A DNA stretch of 64,000 bases from Helianthus annuus (Eukaryota > Streptophyta > Magnoliopsida > Asterales > Asteraceae): positions 129,712,695 through 129,776,694 of the forward strand of contig NC_035433.2 in assembly GCF_002127325.2 (NCBI RefSeq), read 5' to 3'. The stretch's first letter is position 1, and each line of letters starts with the position of its first letter. This document shows, in pieces, positions 1-12,139 of the stretch. The notes under the pieces are model-generated. The model was not told the DNA's origin. It made no database searches and was given only the letters and a program-made list of their open reading frames with translations. The position numbers were made by a program, and so were the translations under genes.

Positions 1-317
1 AAATAAGTTTTGAAAATGTTACACGTGCCGAAACTTAATTCTTCGGACATAAGGTGGCAATTACGCGAAAACACGAAACTAGTACGTGGAATGTGTACCT
101 GGCCAGTACACAAGAAACGTATGACGTTCGTGAGACCGTGATAATTGTTACAGGTATGTCTGATAGAATTAGGTAGCAGGTAGGCGTGTGGGTGAAATAG
201 GTAGTAAGACTCTTGGGTGATTGAGAATACTATGTAAGAGTGAAAAGTGTGGGTGATAAGAATGAGGAATGTTGAATCCGTAAGAAAGTACAGATCAACG
301 ATGTATGAATGAAATGT

Positions 318-878
318 TTGAATCCGCGAGACGGATTCGAGGAATGAAAAATGAGAATGCAATGCTTGAATCCGCGAGACGGATTCAAGGGATGAAAGGC
401 ACGAATGCAATGTTTGAATCCGCGAGACGGATTCAAGGAATGAAAAATGAGAATGCAATGCTTGAATCCGCGAGACGGATTCAAGGGATGAAAGGCACGA
501 ATGCAATGTTTGAATCCGCGAGACGGATTCAAGGAATGAAAAATGAGAATGCAATGCTTGAATCCGCGAGACAGATTCAAGGGATGAAAGGCACGAATGC
601 AATGTTTGAATCTGCAAGACGGATTCAAGGAATGAAAAATGAGAATGCAATGCTTGAATCCGCGAGACGGATTCAAGGGATGAAAGGCACGGATGCAATA
701 TTTGAATCCGCGAGACGGATTCAAGGAATGAAAAATGAGAATGCAATGTTTGAATTCGCGAGATGGATTCAAGGGATGAAAGGCACGAATGAAATGTTTG
801 AATCCGCGAGACGGATTCAAAACACAGAAGGTACGAAAGGTATGAGTAATATGTTCGAATCCGCGAAACGGATTTAAG
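318..878. repeat. 48-bp tandem repeat with a hairpin in every unit
   Basis: Eleven units start every 48 bp at 320, 368, 416 and so on to 800, with a twelfth degenerate unit near 856. Each unit holds the inverted repeat TGAATCCG-CGAGA-CGGATTCA (8-bp stem). Two unit types alternate, one with AAAAATGAGAATGC and one with AAAGGCACGAATGC, giving a 96-bp higher-order period. Because 48 is divisible by 3, both strands stay open for about 190 codons and encode a 16-residue repeat. I treat those frames as a by-product of the array. Confidence 0.9.
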
Positions 879-2623
879 ATATAAAATACGAAAACTAGTC
901 TACATAAGAAGAAGTCAATAGTTTGACCATGATTGCGTCAAACAAGTCATATAAGTAAATGTAAAGCAAATGAACCAAAGAATGATAAGAATGAAGATAT
1001 TCGAATGTGAAGTAATTACGTACCAAACAAATAAATGTTCCTTAAGTGATATGATTCAGTTTATGTTTAAACTTCTATATATATATATATATATATGAAT
1101 ATATTTATACAAATGCGTTTCATACAAGAATGGTCGAAAGGATAAATGGGTCATACGGGTCAGATGGCGATCACCATTTGAACTCGGCAGTTAATGTGTT
1201 GATTTGTTAAGTTTATACTCATAGGTGAGCTTGATGAATGGACACGCAATGTCACTAATCAGAAAGGAATGATCATCGTAAGGTATGGATAACGAATCAA
1301 TGGAATTTACTTTCGTCAGGTATGTATAAAAAGGGGTGTAACCTTGATAGGAGCTTATAGCTCGACTTGAGGAGGATGTGTTAGGACTGGATAGTTGGTA
1401 AGCATAGGTCAGAATGTAATTACAAATGGACTACCGAAAAGTCAAACAAAGTAAGTGGATAGTTATTTGACTGGTATTAGTAAAATAGCATGAAGTAGTT
1501 GATTCACCAAGTAGGTAAGACCGATGAAAGCTATTGTAGTAGCAAGAAAGAGTATGTGAGAAAAGGAATGTGTGATATGTTGTAGCATGTACGTAAGGAA
1601 ATTGTGAAAAAGTCATAGGTGAACAAACATCATGTAGAATGCAATTATGAAAAGCTATATGCTAAACATTAATTTTACAGATAAGAATGATGAAATTCTT
1701 AGTGTGATGATAGAAATAAAGCAGATGGAAGGATGCACACGGGAGGGAGCGTAATACACGAATGTATGGGGTCAATTCTGGTACGGAAGGTACCTATAAA
1801 ATGGCGGATCGATCTGGCTTACGGATCACGGATCTATAAAATGAAGACAAGGTCAGTAAATGTTTAGTTTTTGATTGATAAGTATGAATAAGTAAATTGA
1901 TTACGTACGAACGAAATGAATGGTAAGATAATTATGGTATAGTATGAAATGTTCGACCTATAATGGTCAACATAAGAAAGTATATATGTCATTAAGAGGA
2001 AGATATTGAGGCCTTAAATGACAATTTGAACTAAATGGTTAAATGCTCGTATGATGCTCTTGCACGACATACATGGTTAGAATAATAATTAGTGCATGCA
2101 ATGATCTAATATTAAAGCGTTTGAATGATTAAAATTTGAGGATAGATTTAAAGTTGTAAGTAGTTCAAATAACGGTAGAAAAGTGTAGAATGGTGCTTAA
2201 TCCCGGTGTCGAGTATGGATAACTGAGTATGAAAATGATAGTTATGTTATAATGTTAATACCTGGATATTTACGGTAATGCGTACTATTATATGCTCACT
2301 TCACTTAGGGACATGAAAGAAATTAAGAGCAACGTTAGTAATAGAATGTAGTGGTTTACTCTAGATAAGCGGAATGAAAAAATAATTATCCAGCGATAAT
2401 GTTTAAATTCAAATGAATGTTAGCAAAATTGAGTATGTAAATGGCCCAAATTATTATGTGTTAGCGAAAGAACCTAAAAAGGATGCTAGTTTCAAATTAT
2501 AGATTATGGGATGTATGACAAACGTCAATTTCTCACAACATACTTATGTAAGTCGTCCAATGTCACCTGAATGAATGAACGAACGAAGAATAAAACTAGA
2601 TGGGTTATAGAAGAAATGAAGGA

Positions 2624-2661
2624 GGTTTCGGGGACGAAACCTTCTTTAAGGGGGATAGATT
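2624..2661 (+). other. Palindrome and polypurine tract before the 3' LTR
   Basis: GGTTTCG-GGGA-CGAAACC (2624-2641) forms a 7-bp stem with a 4-nt loop. It is followed by CTTTAAGGGGGATAGA, a purine-rich stretch that fits a plus-strand primer tract, and then by the LTR at 2662. Two other gypsy elements in the window have the same arrangement (13981-14016, and 47293-47327 on the minus strand). Confidence 0.65.
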
Positions 2662-4346
2662 TGTAACACCCCAAAACTCGAATTACTAAATTCGTTAGTA
2701 GGTTACCTTGGGTAATTAGATGAAGTACAATAACTAAGTTATTAAACTTAGTTAAATGTCTAATAAATAAGTAAAGGAATGAAGTTTGTGGCAACTATGA
2801 TGATGTGTTAGATTTGAGGGACCTAGATTGCCAAAATGTAAACTGAAATTTATTAAAAAGAAAAAGAAAAATAAAACCACAACACACACTGTGCGTGTGT
2901 GTGGTCGATCGCACAAGGCAGAGGGAAAGGGGTAAACCCTAATTCTCAAGAAATCTCCAAATTGAAAAGGGAATTGAAGGTTTTTTTAGGATGCATGTAT
3001 CAAGATTATCGATCTCCTAAGTGTTCTTCACTATCAAGTAAGTTAAATTATGTGTTTTAATGATAGTTGATGAAGTGGGTTTTAGTCAATCCGTGAAATC
3101 TTATGAAATTGAACATGTATATATGTTAGATTCACCATATGGAAGGTGTCTTGCGCTTGAATTTGAATGTATTGAAGATTTGAGGAGAAACCCACTTGTT
3201 CAAGTAGCATGGTAATCTTGTAGTTGCATATAAGTTAAGAATTTCCTTAATCCGTGTGTTGGATTTCAAGTTCACATGATAGAATGTTAATTTACAATCA
3301 TGTAGGAAGAAACGTGACGCAAACGGATGAAAAATGAGAGAGTTATGTCCGTTTTGGTAAGAATTAATGGCTAGGAAAAGTGCAGAGCTGACACGGCCGG
3401 GTGGTGAGCTGACACGGCCGGGTGAAGGTTCTGTCAAAAATATTATTTATGTGATTTATGCATCGTAGGCTTCGGTATATTATCCGTGGACTACGGTGGG
3501 CCTCCCAAACATGATTTCGAGTGTTCCCTTGACGATTATAAGTTGTAAACCCAAGTCTAAGCCTCATGTAATTTATATAAGAGTATGATAGATGTATGTA
3601 ATGAAGTTGGACATGTATTACATGTAAATGGTATATAAGAATGCGTACGGAATGCGTAGGTATGAATACATGATTGTAGGTATGATTGAATGTATATTAG
3701 GTATGTAGATATGTATGATTGTAAGTATGTATTGTGCAAGTATGTGCGAATGCATGATTTGGATGCATTTGAGAATTAACGTTACTAACAATTCCCTTGA
3801 GTTTGGGATGTAATGCAGGAATGAGAATGTCGGATTCTTATGAAGTTGAAGCCGAACTCGGAACAAGAGACTTAGAGAGAATAGTCGAGTGAATCGAAGC
3901 TATATTGTCGAATATTATACGAAAGTTAATTGTATGAGGTTGTCAATGACTAATGATTAAGTTGTATGTGATGTTCACAGGTACCATACGGATTTCTTCT
4001 TCTACTAACGAAGATGAGTGGACGAAGATCGAGTCAAGAGCAAGGATTGTACGGGAAGGATCGGTCACATAGTTTAACAAATGTAGGTCCGAAGTATTAA
4101 TTTAATGGAACGTGGTAAATACTTTTTAATGAGTGTATGAGATTTGGTATTCGAACTTTCCTGTAAGTACTATGTCTATTAAAGAACAAAATTTTGGGTT
4201 CATATTTTCCGCTGTGTTGTATTTTTAAGTTATTACAAGTTAGTCTTACAGGGAATTGTTCATAATACGAACGGGTCATGCCCGATTTTTGTTAAATTAT
4301 AGTATGATAATATCACATTTGGGAAGGTGAAACCTTGGGCGTTTCA
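2662..4346 (+). mobile_element. Ty3/gypsy LTR, about 1.7 kb (3' LTR)
   Basis: The LTR opens with TGTAACACCCCAA and closes with TTGGGCGTTTCA, which is its imperfect inverted complement (TGAAACGCCCAA). It lies immediately after a purine tract, so it is the 3' LTR of a plus-strand element. The partner LTR and the target-site duplication are outside the window, so the right end is chosen only from the terminal inverted match. No coding sequence is seen inside. Confidence 0.65.
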
Positions 4347-4690
4347 ACTAACAACTTGCCATATGTAAGTTTATAAATAAATTAATTCTATAAAGTGAAC
4401 ATTTAAATTGTGAGTTCAATGATGACATGTGATTAAAATGTATAAAGGAAATAAATATTGGGTGAAGAAGTCTTAAGTGTTTTGATATACAACACGTTGA
4501 ATACAAGCTAGTTTAATTAGAAAATTGTGATAATTATATAAACACTTATATTATTGATGTAAAAATAATGCATTCAATGTCTTTTTAATCATATATCTTT
4601 ATCAGGCTCGCTATATAATGCAAGATAATCACATGTGAGAGACCTAAAGAGGCGGTTAAAAGCCGTCTTATTCAAGTTTACAACAGTAAG

Positions 4691-4953
4691 AGGGTGTTTG
4701 GGGTTGAGTTTTGAAGAAGATTTTTAGATTATTGAGTTTTGAAATCGTAAATAATCAGTTTTGAGTGTTTGGGTAAAAAAAAATAAAAAAATGATTATTT
4801 GCGTTTAGAAAGTTACAAAACGCAGTTTTCCAAAAGCAGCTCCCCCCCCCCCTAATGCAACAAAACGCAGTTTTTCAAAAACTGATTATTTGCGTTTAGA
4901 AAAGGATTTCACTTGTTTATTTTTTTTTAAATATATATTTGCCAAACACTCAA
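4691..4953. mobile_element. Probable MITE with inverted GGGTGTTTGG ends
   Basis: The block starts with GGGTGTTTGG and ends with CCAAACACTC, which are near inverted complements. Inside are inverted copies of an AAACGCAGTTTT motif and a run of C. The size of about 260 bp and the termini fit a small non-autonomous DNA transposon. I could not identify a clear target-site duplication. The flanking stretches 4347-4690 and 4954-5449 hold no gene that I can see, only a short (TTGGTA)n run near 5130. Confidence 0.4.
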
Positions 4954-5449
4954 ATAGTTGATTATCTGATTATTGTGATATCAAGCAATATACCAATAGA
5001 AAATTTATTTTGGTAATTAATTAAAGAGAAACATTATTTACTTGGTTCGCAGTTACTGGAGAGTGGTTATTTGATCTCGTCCGTTCGTAACTGATATTCT
5101 GGGTTTGTATATGCTTTTGTCATCGTAGTGTAATTGGTATTGGTATTGGTATTGATATTCATATTTGTTGGTTCGTATTTTCAAGGTTAAAAGTTTGGTT
5201 CATATTGATATTCACATTTGTTGTTTCCCCTGTTGGGTTTGTGTTTGACATTGGATTGTTTTCCTTCTATTTGGGATTGGTAATAAGGCGGGAAAGAATC
5301 ATTGTCTTTCGTTTACACATGCTTTTAAAGTTGCGTTCGATTAATGTGCACATTACAACAAGAAAAATCATTGGAAGTCTTAGTGTCTATCGTTGGTTAA
5401 CAAGACAACACAACGATGACGACACTTTTCAAATCTGAATGAACCTTTT

Positions 5450-6759
5450 GGTCCTCTTCCAATGCCTGCTTCGAATCCTCAAGAGGTTTTTGAACAATTC
5501 AGAGTGTTTCTCAATTTAGGCATGTCTTTGTCTAGTACCTTAGGTGTTCTTTCATCTATTTAGACTTTGGATTTTGGTGCATCTCATTATATGTCACCCT
5601 ATCTATCATCGTTTGTATCTTTGACATCTGGTTGTTTGCGTCTATTATGTCTAGTAATTCTACATCGATGCCAATAGAAGGTGTTGGATCTGTTGTTACT
5701 CCTCATATTTCTCTCACTAATGTGTGTTATATTCCAAATCTTGCTTTAAACCTTTTTTCGGTTAGTCAGTTGTGTAAATCTGGTAATTGGGTGTTATTTT
5801 CGGATTATGTTTGTTATGTATTGGATTCACGTTCTATGAAGATGGTCTTAAAGAAATCGATGTTGTTGCTTGTAGTGTTAACTTGTCTTCCTTTCGCTTG
5901 AGTCGTTCATCTCTCTAGATTTTTGTCGGTGACACTCTCGTTTGGGACATGTGTCAGCATCGCGTTTACTGTTTTTGGTTTCTATATGTGTTTTGGGTCA
6001 ACTGAACACTAGTGATATTTCCAACTGAACACTTGTGATATCTCTCGTTTAGATACTCCTTTTGATATTGTGCATTCCGTTATGTGGGGTTCATCACTAG
6101 TCTCCATTAAGGGTAGGTTGATTTATTATGTATCCTTTATAGATGACTGTACTCATTATACTTGGGTGTAGCTTATGAAACGTAAATATAGATTCTTTGG
6201 CATTTACATAGACTTTTAGCGCCTATGTTAAGACGCAATCAACTGTGTTAAAGTGCTTCACGTGTGACAAAATACCTCCAATGCTTTTAGCTAGTTACTT
6301 ACGTCAGATGGTACAATACACCAGCCATCTTGTACCGACACCCCTCAACGGAATGGTGTTGCTGAAAAGAAACACCGTCACCTTATGGTAACTGCTCACT
6401 CATTTCATTGTATTTGCTGATGTTCAGAGTGTTTTATTAAGAGAAGCACTCCTAACTACCCAACATGTGATTAATAGGATCCCTACTGCTCATAACTATG
6501 GGATGTCTCCTTTTGAGAAATTGTATGGCGAACTCTAAGATTACGATGGATTATGGGTTTTTGGATGTACCTGCTTTGTTTTTTATCCTTGATGATCGTG
6601 TCATCTCGATCATGTAGAAACCCAACTAACCTAGGTAGTTATGGTAAGTCGAGTAACATATCCATGAAGAGCACGTGGTTAGTATTACACGAGTTGTTTG
6701 ATTATCTAAACTATTTACGAAACAAATATACAGAAAGCTTATGAAGTTTACTTAGTTAT
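5450..6759 (+). pseudogene. Decayed Ty1/copia pol fragment (copy A)
   Basis: Plus-strand frames with many stops show copia landmarks in the right order. They are a protease-like LDFGASHYMS (about 5570), a pre-integrase stretch YIPNLALNLFSVSQL (about 5735), integrase core pieces FIDDCTHYTWV (about 6140) and NGVAEKKHRHL (about 6352), then INRIPTAHNYGMSPFEKL (about 6472). It stops abruptly without reverse transcriptase or LTRs. The part from about 5990 has a close relative at 42955-43640. The 10.9-kb retrotransposon at 6760 is inserted just past this homology, and its GTTAT target duplication lies at 6755-6759 and 17655-17659. Confidence 0.8.
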
Positions 6760-7601
6760 TGTGACACCTGTGTCACCGCGACCATCAAACAAATACCAAG
6801 CCGATGAAATATTGTATTTCATACTTGGGATCTCGTATAAATATGTGTATGTTTTGCACATATCAATTATTGTTCAATTTCAAACTCTACATTGCTTTCT
6901 AGAGCATTATACGCAAACTGGTGCGTAAACGTACTCAGTTTAATGCGACAAATACTCCGGAACATCAACATATACTCAACATACCTTAAATAACCTTTAC
7001 ATAACTTAGAAATAAGTTTTGAAGGCTTTGGTATAGCAAAAACAAGTTAATTCGCTTACAGGGACTAAACTTGACAAACTGCAAAAGTATGCCAATTTGA
7101 ACTGTAACGAACATTCCGGAACATGTCCATAAGTTAAACATACCCTAAATATCCTTTACATAGCTTAGAAATAGGCTTTGAGGTGTTTGGTATGCTAAAA
7201 CAAACTTTTGGATAATTCAGGGACTAAAAGTGTCAAAAAGTGCACAAGTTTGCACTTTCGCGCATAACTTATGTTCTGAATACACCCGGACATCCAAAAA
7301 TTTATGTAAGCATCCTTATATTATGCCTTAGTGTTGGGCATGAGAAAAATCCATTCGTCGCGTCATTTGGATCGTCTTTCGCGCTTATGCGCATTCCGTC
7401 GTAATTAAGCGAACATCGCGATCGTACGGCCAAACGAACCGACATCCGTAATATTTTTGAGCATATTTCAAGTCCCCTACACTTTAACTTCATCTTAGAG
7501 CCTTGAAATGAGGTTAACGGGGCTTAAACGTGCCAAAAATGGGCCAAAATACGTGTTTCTGAAGTGCAGGGACCAAAATTGTAAATTCTGATATGGGAAC
7601 C

Positions 7602-7843
7602 TTAGGCGGGGCGCGTAAGGATTTACCAAATCCTTACGCGGGGCGCGTGAGACTGTCAGACAGATTCAATGTATCTATTTAATGCAGTTGGCCTTTCGTT
7701 CGATCAAGAGGCAATGCCCTTTCACCTAATCAAGAGCCAAGGGGCAATTTCTGACTTACCACAAGAATTTGACAAGTGTACGCTCGAGATCGCGGCACGA
7801 TATTCGATAAACGATCCTAACGGTTCCACTTTTCCTATAAATA
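7602..7843 (+). promoter_or_regulatory. LTR promoter region: 13-bp stem palindrome and TATA box
   Basis: CGCGTAAGGATTT (7612-7624) and its exact inverted complement (7628-7640) are separated by ACC, giving a perfect 13-bp stem. GGGGCGCG occurs on both sides. About 195 bp downstream lies TATAAATA (7836-7843), followed by a run of C. The copy in the 3' LTR is at 14869-14897, with TATA at 15093-15100. Transcription would start about 30 bp after the TATA box; that start is inferred. Confidence 0.65.
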
Positions 7844-8931
7844 CCCCCCCCCCTTTTGTGTAAAAAACCCACAAGAATCAGATCTAAAGCTCTAAGTTGG
7901 AACCATTGTTCCATACCTGAGCTATTTGATCTAGATTAGCACTCGGGGACCCTCCGTAAGTCTTCTTTCGCTCTTTTATTCGCTTTTCGAGTCCGAAAGT
8001 CAACGTTTTGTTGACTTTCTGCATTGACCAGCTTATGGTCGATGCGAAGTTCATGGAACTTCATAACGTGAGCGTGATCACGATGGTTATAGTCCGTAGT
8101 GACTATACCTACTGATCACCACGTTAACTAGGCTCAGTGACGGGTCGTAGTTTCGGCCAAAATGTGCATTCTTGCATATTTTGTAACCAAACTACTCGTG
8201 AGCATCAAAGCCGTTTGTTTTGATGTCAAACCTGTTTTCTAAACTTAGTTAAGCATGTTCTAACATGCTTAGCTCGTCACTTTTAGTTTAGTGCTTATAC
8301 AGGGTCGTAAGGTAAGCGATCTAAACCATCGCTTATACTTTCGAACCCGACCCATTTGGTCGATCTTTAGGATCCGACCAAACACATTAGGTGACCATAG
8401 CTATAACCTTCCGAGGTTATACCTTGTGGTCACGATGTTAGGCGTTCCAGACGCGTTCTACGCGAACGACGCGTTAGGGTAGCCTAAGCTACCTAAACGG
8501 GTCATGATGGGGCGTAAGCACTTAGGTTAGGTTTCATTTTAGTATGTAGGCTTTGTTAAACCATATTACACGAGTCTCCTTACTCGTTTGGTTTACGAAC
8601 CCGCATACTATCCGACCCTCCGATTTTGGTCCGGTATATTAATATAGCTACCTATTAGGTGCCGTTTGATATCCCGTGACCTCTAGCATTATCTGGTTAT
8701 TATACAAGGAATTCAAAGCAATCTCAGGTGAGTACATTGAACCCCTCTTTTACTGTTTTCCAAACTGTTTTGGGGTGAAACACATGTGCCTACTTGCTAC
8801 TTTCATGCTTTCTGGTTTTCACATCATATACTGCTATGTTCGATAGTACATATATAGTACATGATTTCATTGTGTTTATGCTATGTATGCCCATTGTGTG
8901 CGTACTTAGTACATTGCTTTACAATACATTT

Positions 8932-9571
8932 CATGCTACGTACGCCCATTGTGTGCATACGTAGTACATTGTTTCACATTGCATATCTGTTGCATATGCT
9001 CATCCAGCATATGAACACATTATTCTACATTTTGAACCGTTGTACTCTACAATACATTTCATGCTACGTACGCCCATTGTGTGCATACGTAGTACATTGT
9101 TTCACATTGCATTTCTGTTGCATATGCTCATCCAGCATATGAACACATTATACTACATTTTGAACCGTTGTACTCTACAATACATTTCATGCTACGTATG
9201 CCCATTGTGTGCATACGTAGTACATTGTTTCACATTGCATTTCTGTTGCATATGCTCATCCAGCATATGAACACAGTATACTACATTTTGAACCGCTGTA
9301 CTCTACAATTCATTTCATGCTACGTACGCCCATGGTGTGCATACGTAGTACATTGTTTCACATTGCATTTCTGTTGCATATGCTCATCCAGCATATGAAC
9401 ACAGTATACTACATTTTGAACCGTTGTACTCTACAATTCATTTCATGCTACGTACGCCCATTGTGTGCATACGTAGTACATTGTTTCACATTGCATTTTT
9501 GATGCATATGCTCATCCAGCATATGAACACATTACCCTACATTTTGAACCGTTGTAACCATTTGACTATGT
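8932..9571 (+). repeat. 128-bp tandem repeat in the 5' LTR, five units
   Basis: CATGCTACGTA begins each unit at 8932, 9060, 9188, 9316 and 9444, exactly 128 bp apart. Every unit holds two short inverted repeats: CTACGTA with TACGTAG, and CATATGCT with AGCATATG. The last unit decays after about 100 bp. A shorter degenerate unit precedes the array near 8870. It lies downstream of the TATA box, so it would be transcribed. Confidence 0.92.
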
Positions 9572-10406
9572 GAACCGTCTTACCCTTTTGATTTCATGAA
9601 CCGTCTGTAACCATTGAACCGTGTAAACCAGTTGTATCCGTTGACATGAATTACATTTGACAATAGACATTTAACTATACATGAACATTTCTACCGTTGT
9701 TAAACATTTCATTCTGATGGTTTGGTTTGAGTAAGTGATTAAGTAACGAGGCGTGTGTAATATGATACAAGCATGGTGGATACGCCGCTGGTACTTCCTA
9801 TATATAAGTGTTTGTATGGTATTAACATATCGTAGCGTTATTTGAATCATTTCAATTTGAGACATATGACATTTTATACAAATAACACACTTTTCACGAG
9901 ACATTGCTTTACAAACGACTTATCTTATACAAATGCATTTTTCATGGTTATCCGTTTAACCATACAGTGTCTTCTTATTTATACATATCATTTGATCTTA
10001 CCGTTTTTCAAATGATTTACAAGACAAAGCGAAATACGAGGTTCATGACTAAACATTTTCTCAAACATAAGTCATGAATTCCGTTTTCACAAAACCAATG
10101 TATCTCACAGGCATTTTTATGCTGACGTACCTATTTTCACATGTGTTTTCAGGAGATGATGCATAGGACTTATCAAGACATACTTAGGCGGACCAGTGCC
10201 TTAGTGACTTAAAACGAGACAAGAACTAGTTAATTTATGTTATGTATTCTTTGGTTCTTGTTTAAAGCAATGTAAACTTTCATGTTTGATTAATAAAACG
10301 AAACTTCATTTACCATGGATTTGAAACAATTGATTCTGTTACAACACTCCCTGACGTTTCCGCCACGTTTTGTATGTTCTACGTGGTCGGGGTGTGACAG
10401 AAAAGA

Positions 10407-10420
10407 TGGTATCAGAGCCA
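10407..10420 (+). other. Primer-binding site, initiator tRNA-Met
   Basis: TGGTATCAGAGCCA lies 7 nt after the 5' LTR end. It matches the usual plant primer-binding site complementary to the 3' end of initiator methionine tRNA. Confidence 0.88.
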
Positions 10421-11032
10421 ATGGTTATAGGGAATTAGGTTATTAGTAATGCTTTGACCTAGTCTATAACCTTCCTAGGACCCTAACGCGAGTTCACTTG
10501 CGTTTAGTCATAAAACAATACCGTCACCTATCCTTAGGCGACGACCACAACAAGAACATAAATTTCAAAACCGCCTTGAAAACTAATCATCTGTTCTAGG
10601 ATGATTGATTACTAGGTTTTGAACCCTCTATTGTAAGGTTTTGAACCCTTTGTTATAAGGTTTTGAACCCCTTTGAATTTTCAAAACTCTCGTCAAAGTT
10701 TTGGGTCCTAAATAGTGTGAACACGTGCGTACTTGAAGAGTGAATGCCTGTACCCTGGGTTTCTGTCTAAGGTTAGAGTGTTCGTACAAATCCACATAAT
10801 CGGACCAGTCACTCTTACCTGGGAACTCTTGGGGTGAGTGTCCACTTATAGGTGAGCATGTCTTCGCGATACACTATGAGGATCTATTTGCTTTGATTCA
10901 GCCTTGGTGTTGTTTGTTTGCTTCATGATTCAAATAAATGACCATTAACCGTGATTATGGTCGGTGATTGTAACATCCTATTCTTACCCAATACCATTTT
11001 ATTTGTTTCCTTTCATGTTTTCCTCTTTTAGA

Positions 11033-12139
11033 ATGCCTCCTCGACGCGAACACCAGATAGCAACTGCCGAGCTGGCAGAAATTATTGCGCAGCAGATGGC
11101 TGCTCAATTCCCAAATCTCTTTGCTCAATGGAACCAAGCCAACAACAACAACAATGGTACATGCAATTTCAAGAACTTTAACTCGGCTAAACCACTCAAG
11201 TTTAGTGGTTCTGAGGGAGCAACTGGGCTTCTCCAATGGTTCGAGAGCATCGAGAATACCTTTCGCCACGTGCAGTGTCCGGAAAATCGCAAGGTCGAGT
11301 TTTCTTCGAGTGTGTTTCAGAAGAGGGCTCTTACATGGTGGAACGGGGTAATGAGAGACCGTGGTGCAGATGTTGCTCTAGCACAAACATGGGCTGAACT
11401 GAGAGCACTTATGATGAGAGAGTTTTGTCCTCGTCATGAACAACGAGCGTTGGAGAAGGAGTTTGATGATTTGAAACAAGATAGTGGCGAACACAGGGCA
11501 TATACTGATAGGTTTGAGGAGTTGAGTCTACTTTGCCCGACTATGGTCGCCCCACTCGACAAGGCTATCGAAAGGTACATCGACGGCCTGCCTGACTCGG
11601 TACAAGACATTGTCACTGGTAGCAACCCTACCACACTCCGTCAGGCCATTGAGCTATCTGCAACCTTGACTGAATCGCAGATCAGAAAGCATAAACTTTT
11701 TCGAAAAGGTGACAAGAAATCAGCCGGGGAATCGAACCCAATCGAGGAATCAAAGACCATGGATGAACAGACTGAATCTCCTAAGAAGTCAAGGAAGCGA
11801 AAGGCTTCTCAGAACTTCACCGTGGTCGCTCACAATGGTCAAGCCGTCCCCAACCAACCAGCTCAACCCCCTGCTAGAAAACCATACAATGGAACTGCAC
11901 CCTTGTGCAACCAATGTAGCCTCCATCATCACGCCAATGTACAGTGCCGCAAATGCCAAACTTGTGGACTCATAGGCCATACAACAAGAATCTGCCCAGC
12001 TGCAGCTGCACCAAACCAAGCTGGCAACAATCCCGCTCAAGGTCGTTTCCTACCAGGTTCTTGTTTCAACTGTGGCGAGATGGGTCATTTCCAAAGAAAT
12101 TGCCCAAAGCTTGCTAATGCAAATCCAGCACAAGGATGA
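11033..12139 (+). CDS. Retrotransposon Gag (capsid-nucleocapsid), 368 aa, not followed by pol
   Basis: The frame runs from ATG at 11033 (start MPPRREHQ) to a stop at 12137-12139. An upstream in-frame ATG at 10964 would add 23 hydrophobic residues and is less likely; the PPRR-type start is common in gypsy Gag. Residues about 65-195 resemble the retrotransposon Gag capsid domain (LLQWFESIE, LTWWNGVMR, LMMREFCPRHEQ, YIDGLPDSVQDIV). A basic patch KKSRKRK lies near 251. Three CX2CX4HX4C zinc knuckles follow at residues 292-305, 308-321 and 344-357. Gag packages the element RNA into cytoplasmic particles. In autonomous relatives the frame continues into an aspartic protease; here it ends 11 residues after the last knuckle and only noncoding DNA follows. 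The frame has no internal stop, which fits a gene still or recently under selection. Confidence 0.92.
   Translation: MPPRREHQIATAELAEIIAQQMAAQFPNLFAQWNQANNNNNGTCNFKNFNSAKPLKFSGSEGATGLLQWFESIENTFRHVQCPENRKVEFSSSVFQKRALTWWNGVMRDRGADVALAQTWAELRALMMREFCPRHEQRALEKEFDDLKQDSGEHRAYTDRFEELSLLCPTMVAPLDKAIERYIDGLPDSVQDIVTGSNPTTLRQAIELSATLTESQIRKHKLFRKGDKKSAGESNPIEESKTMDEQTESPKKSRKRKASQNFTVVAHNGQAVPNQPAQPPARKPYNGTAPLCNQCSLHHHANVQCRKCQTCGLIGHTTRICPAAAAPNQAGNNPAQGRFLPGSCFNCGEMGHFQRNCPKLANANPAQG

Larger units (their letters stand above)
1..2661 (+). mobile_element. 3' interior of a Ty3/gypsy LTR retrotransposon, noncoding, cut by the window edge
   Basis: This stretch leads directly into a polypurine tract and an LTR, so I read it as the 3' part of the interior of an LTR retrotransposon whose 5' end lies before the window. 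No gag or pol motif is visible in any frame. It contains a 48-bp tandem array (318-878) and a short AT run near 1078. Apart from the array I see only AT-rich sequence without long open frames. Either the coding part lies further upstream, or this is a non-autonomous element. The assignment rests on the LTR boundary, not on coding homology. Confidence 0.6.
6760..10399 (+). repeat. 5' LTR of the gag-only element
   Basis: The LTR starts TGTGACACC and ends GGTGTGACA. Its length of 3.64 kb is unusually long for a plant LTR. It contains a GC-rich hairpin (7612-7640), a TATAAATA box (7836) and five 128-bp tandem units (8932-9571). Small open frames in it (for example 8861-9502) arise from the tandem units and are not credible genes. 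Confidence 0.93.

Noticed and set aside
230..877. Long open frames on both strands encoding a 16-residue repeat
   Set aside because: They follow automatically from a 48-bp period without stops. Both strands are equally open and no flanking coding signal exists.
318..878. CRISPR-like array of palindromic repeats
   Set aside because: The intervening sequence is itself repeated in two forms, with no unique spacers, and the genome is eukaryotic.
7302..7493. 63-aa minus-strand frame, repeated at 14559-14750
   Set aside because: It is simply the same LTR sequence twice; there is no protein motif.
8861..9502. Open frames in the LTR encoding repeated cysteine-rich peptides
   Set aside because: They restart in each 128-bp unit, overlap each other and are by-products of the array; 128 is not divisible by 3.
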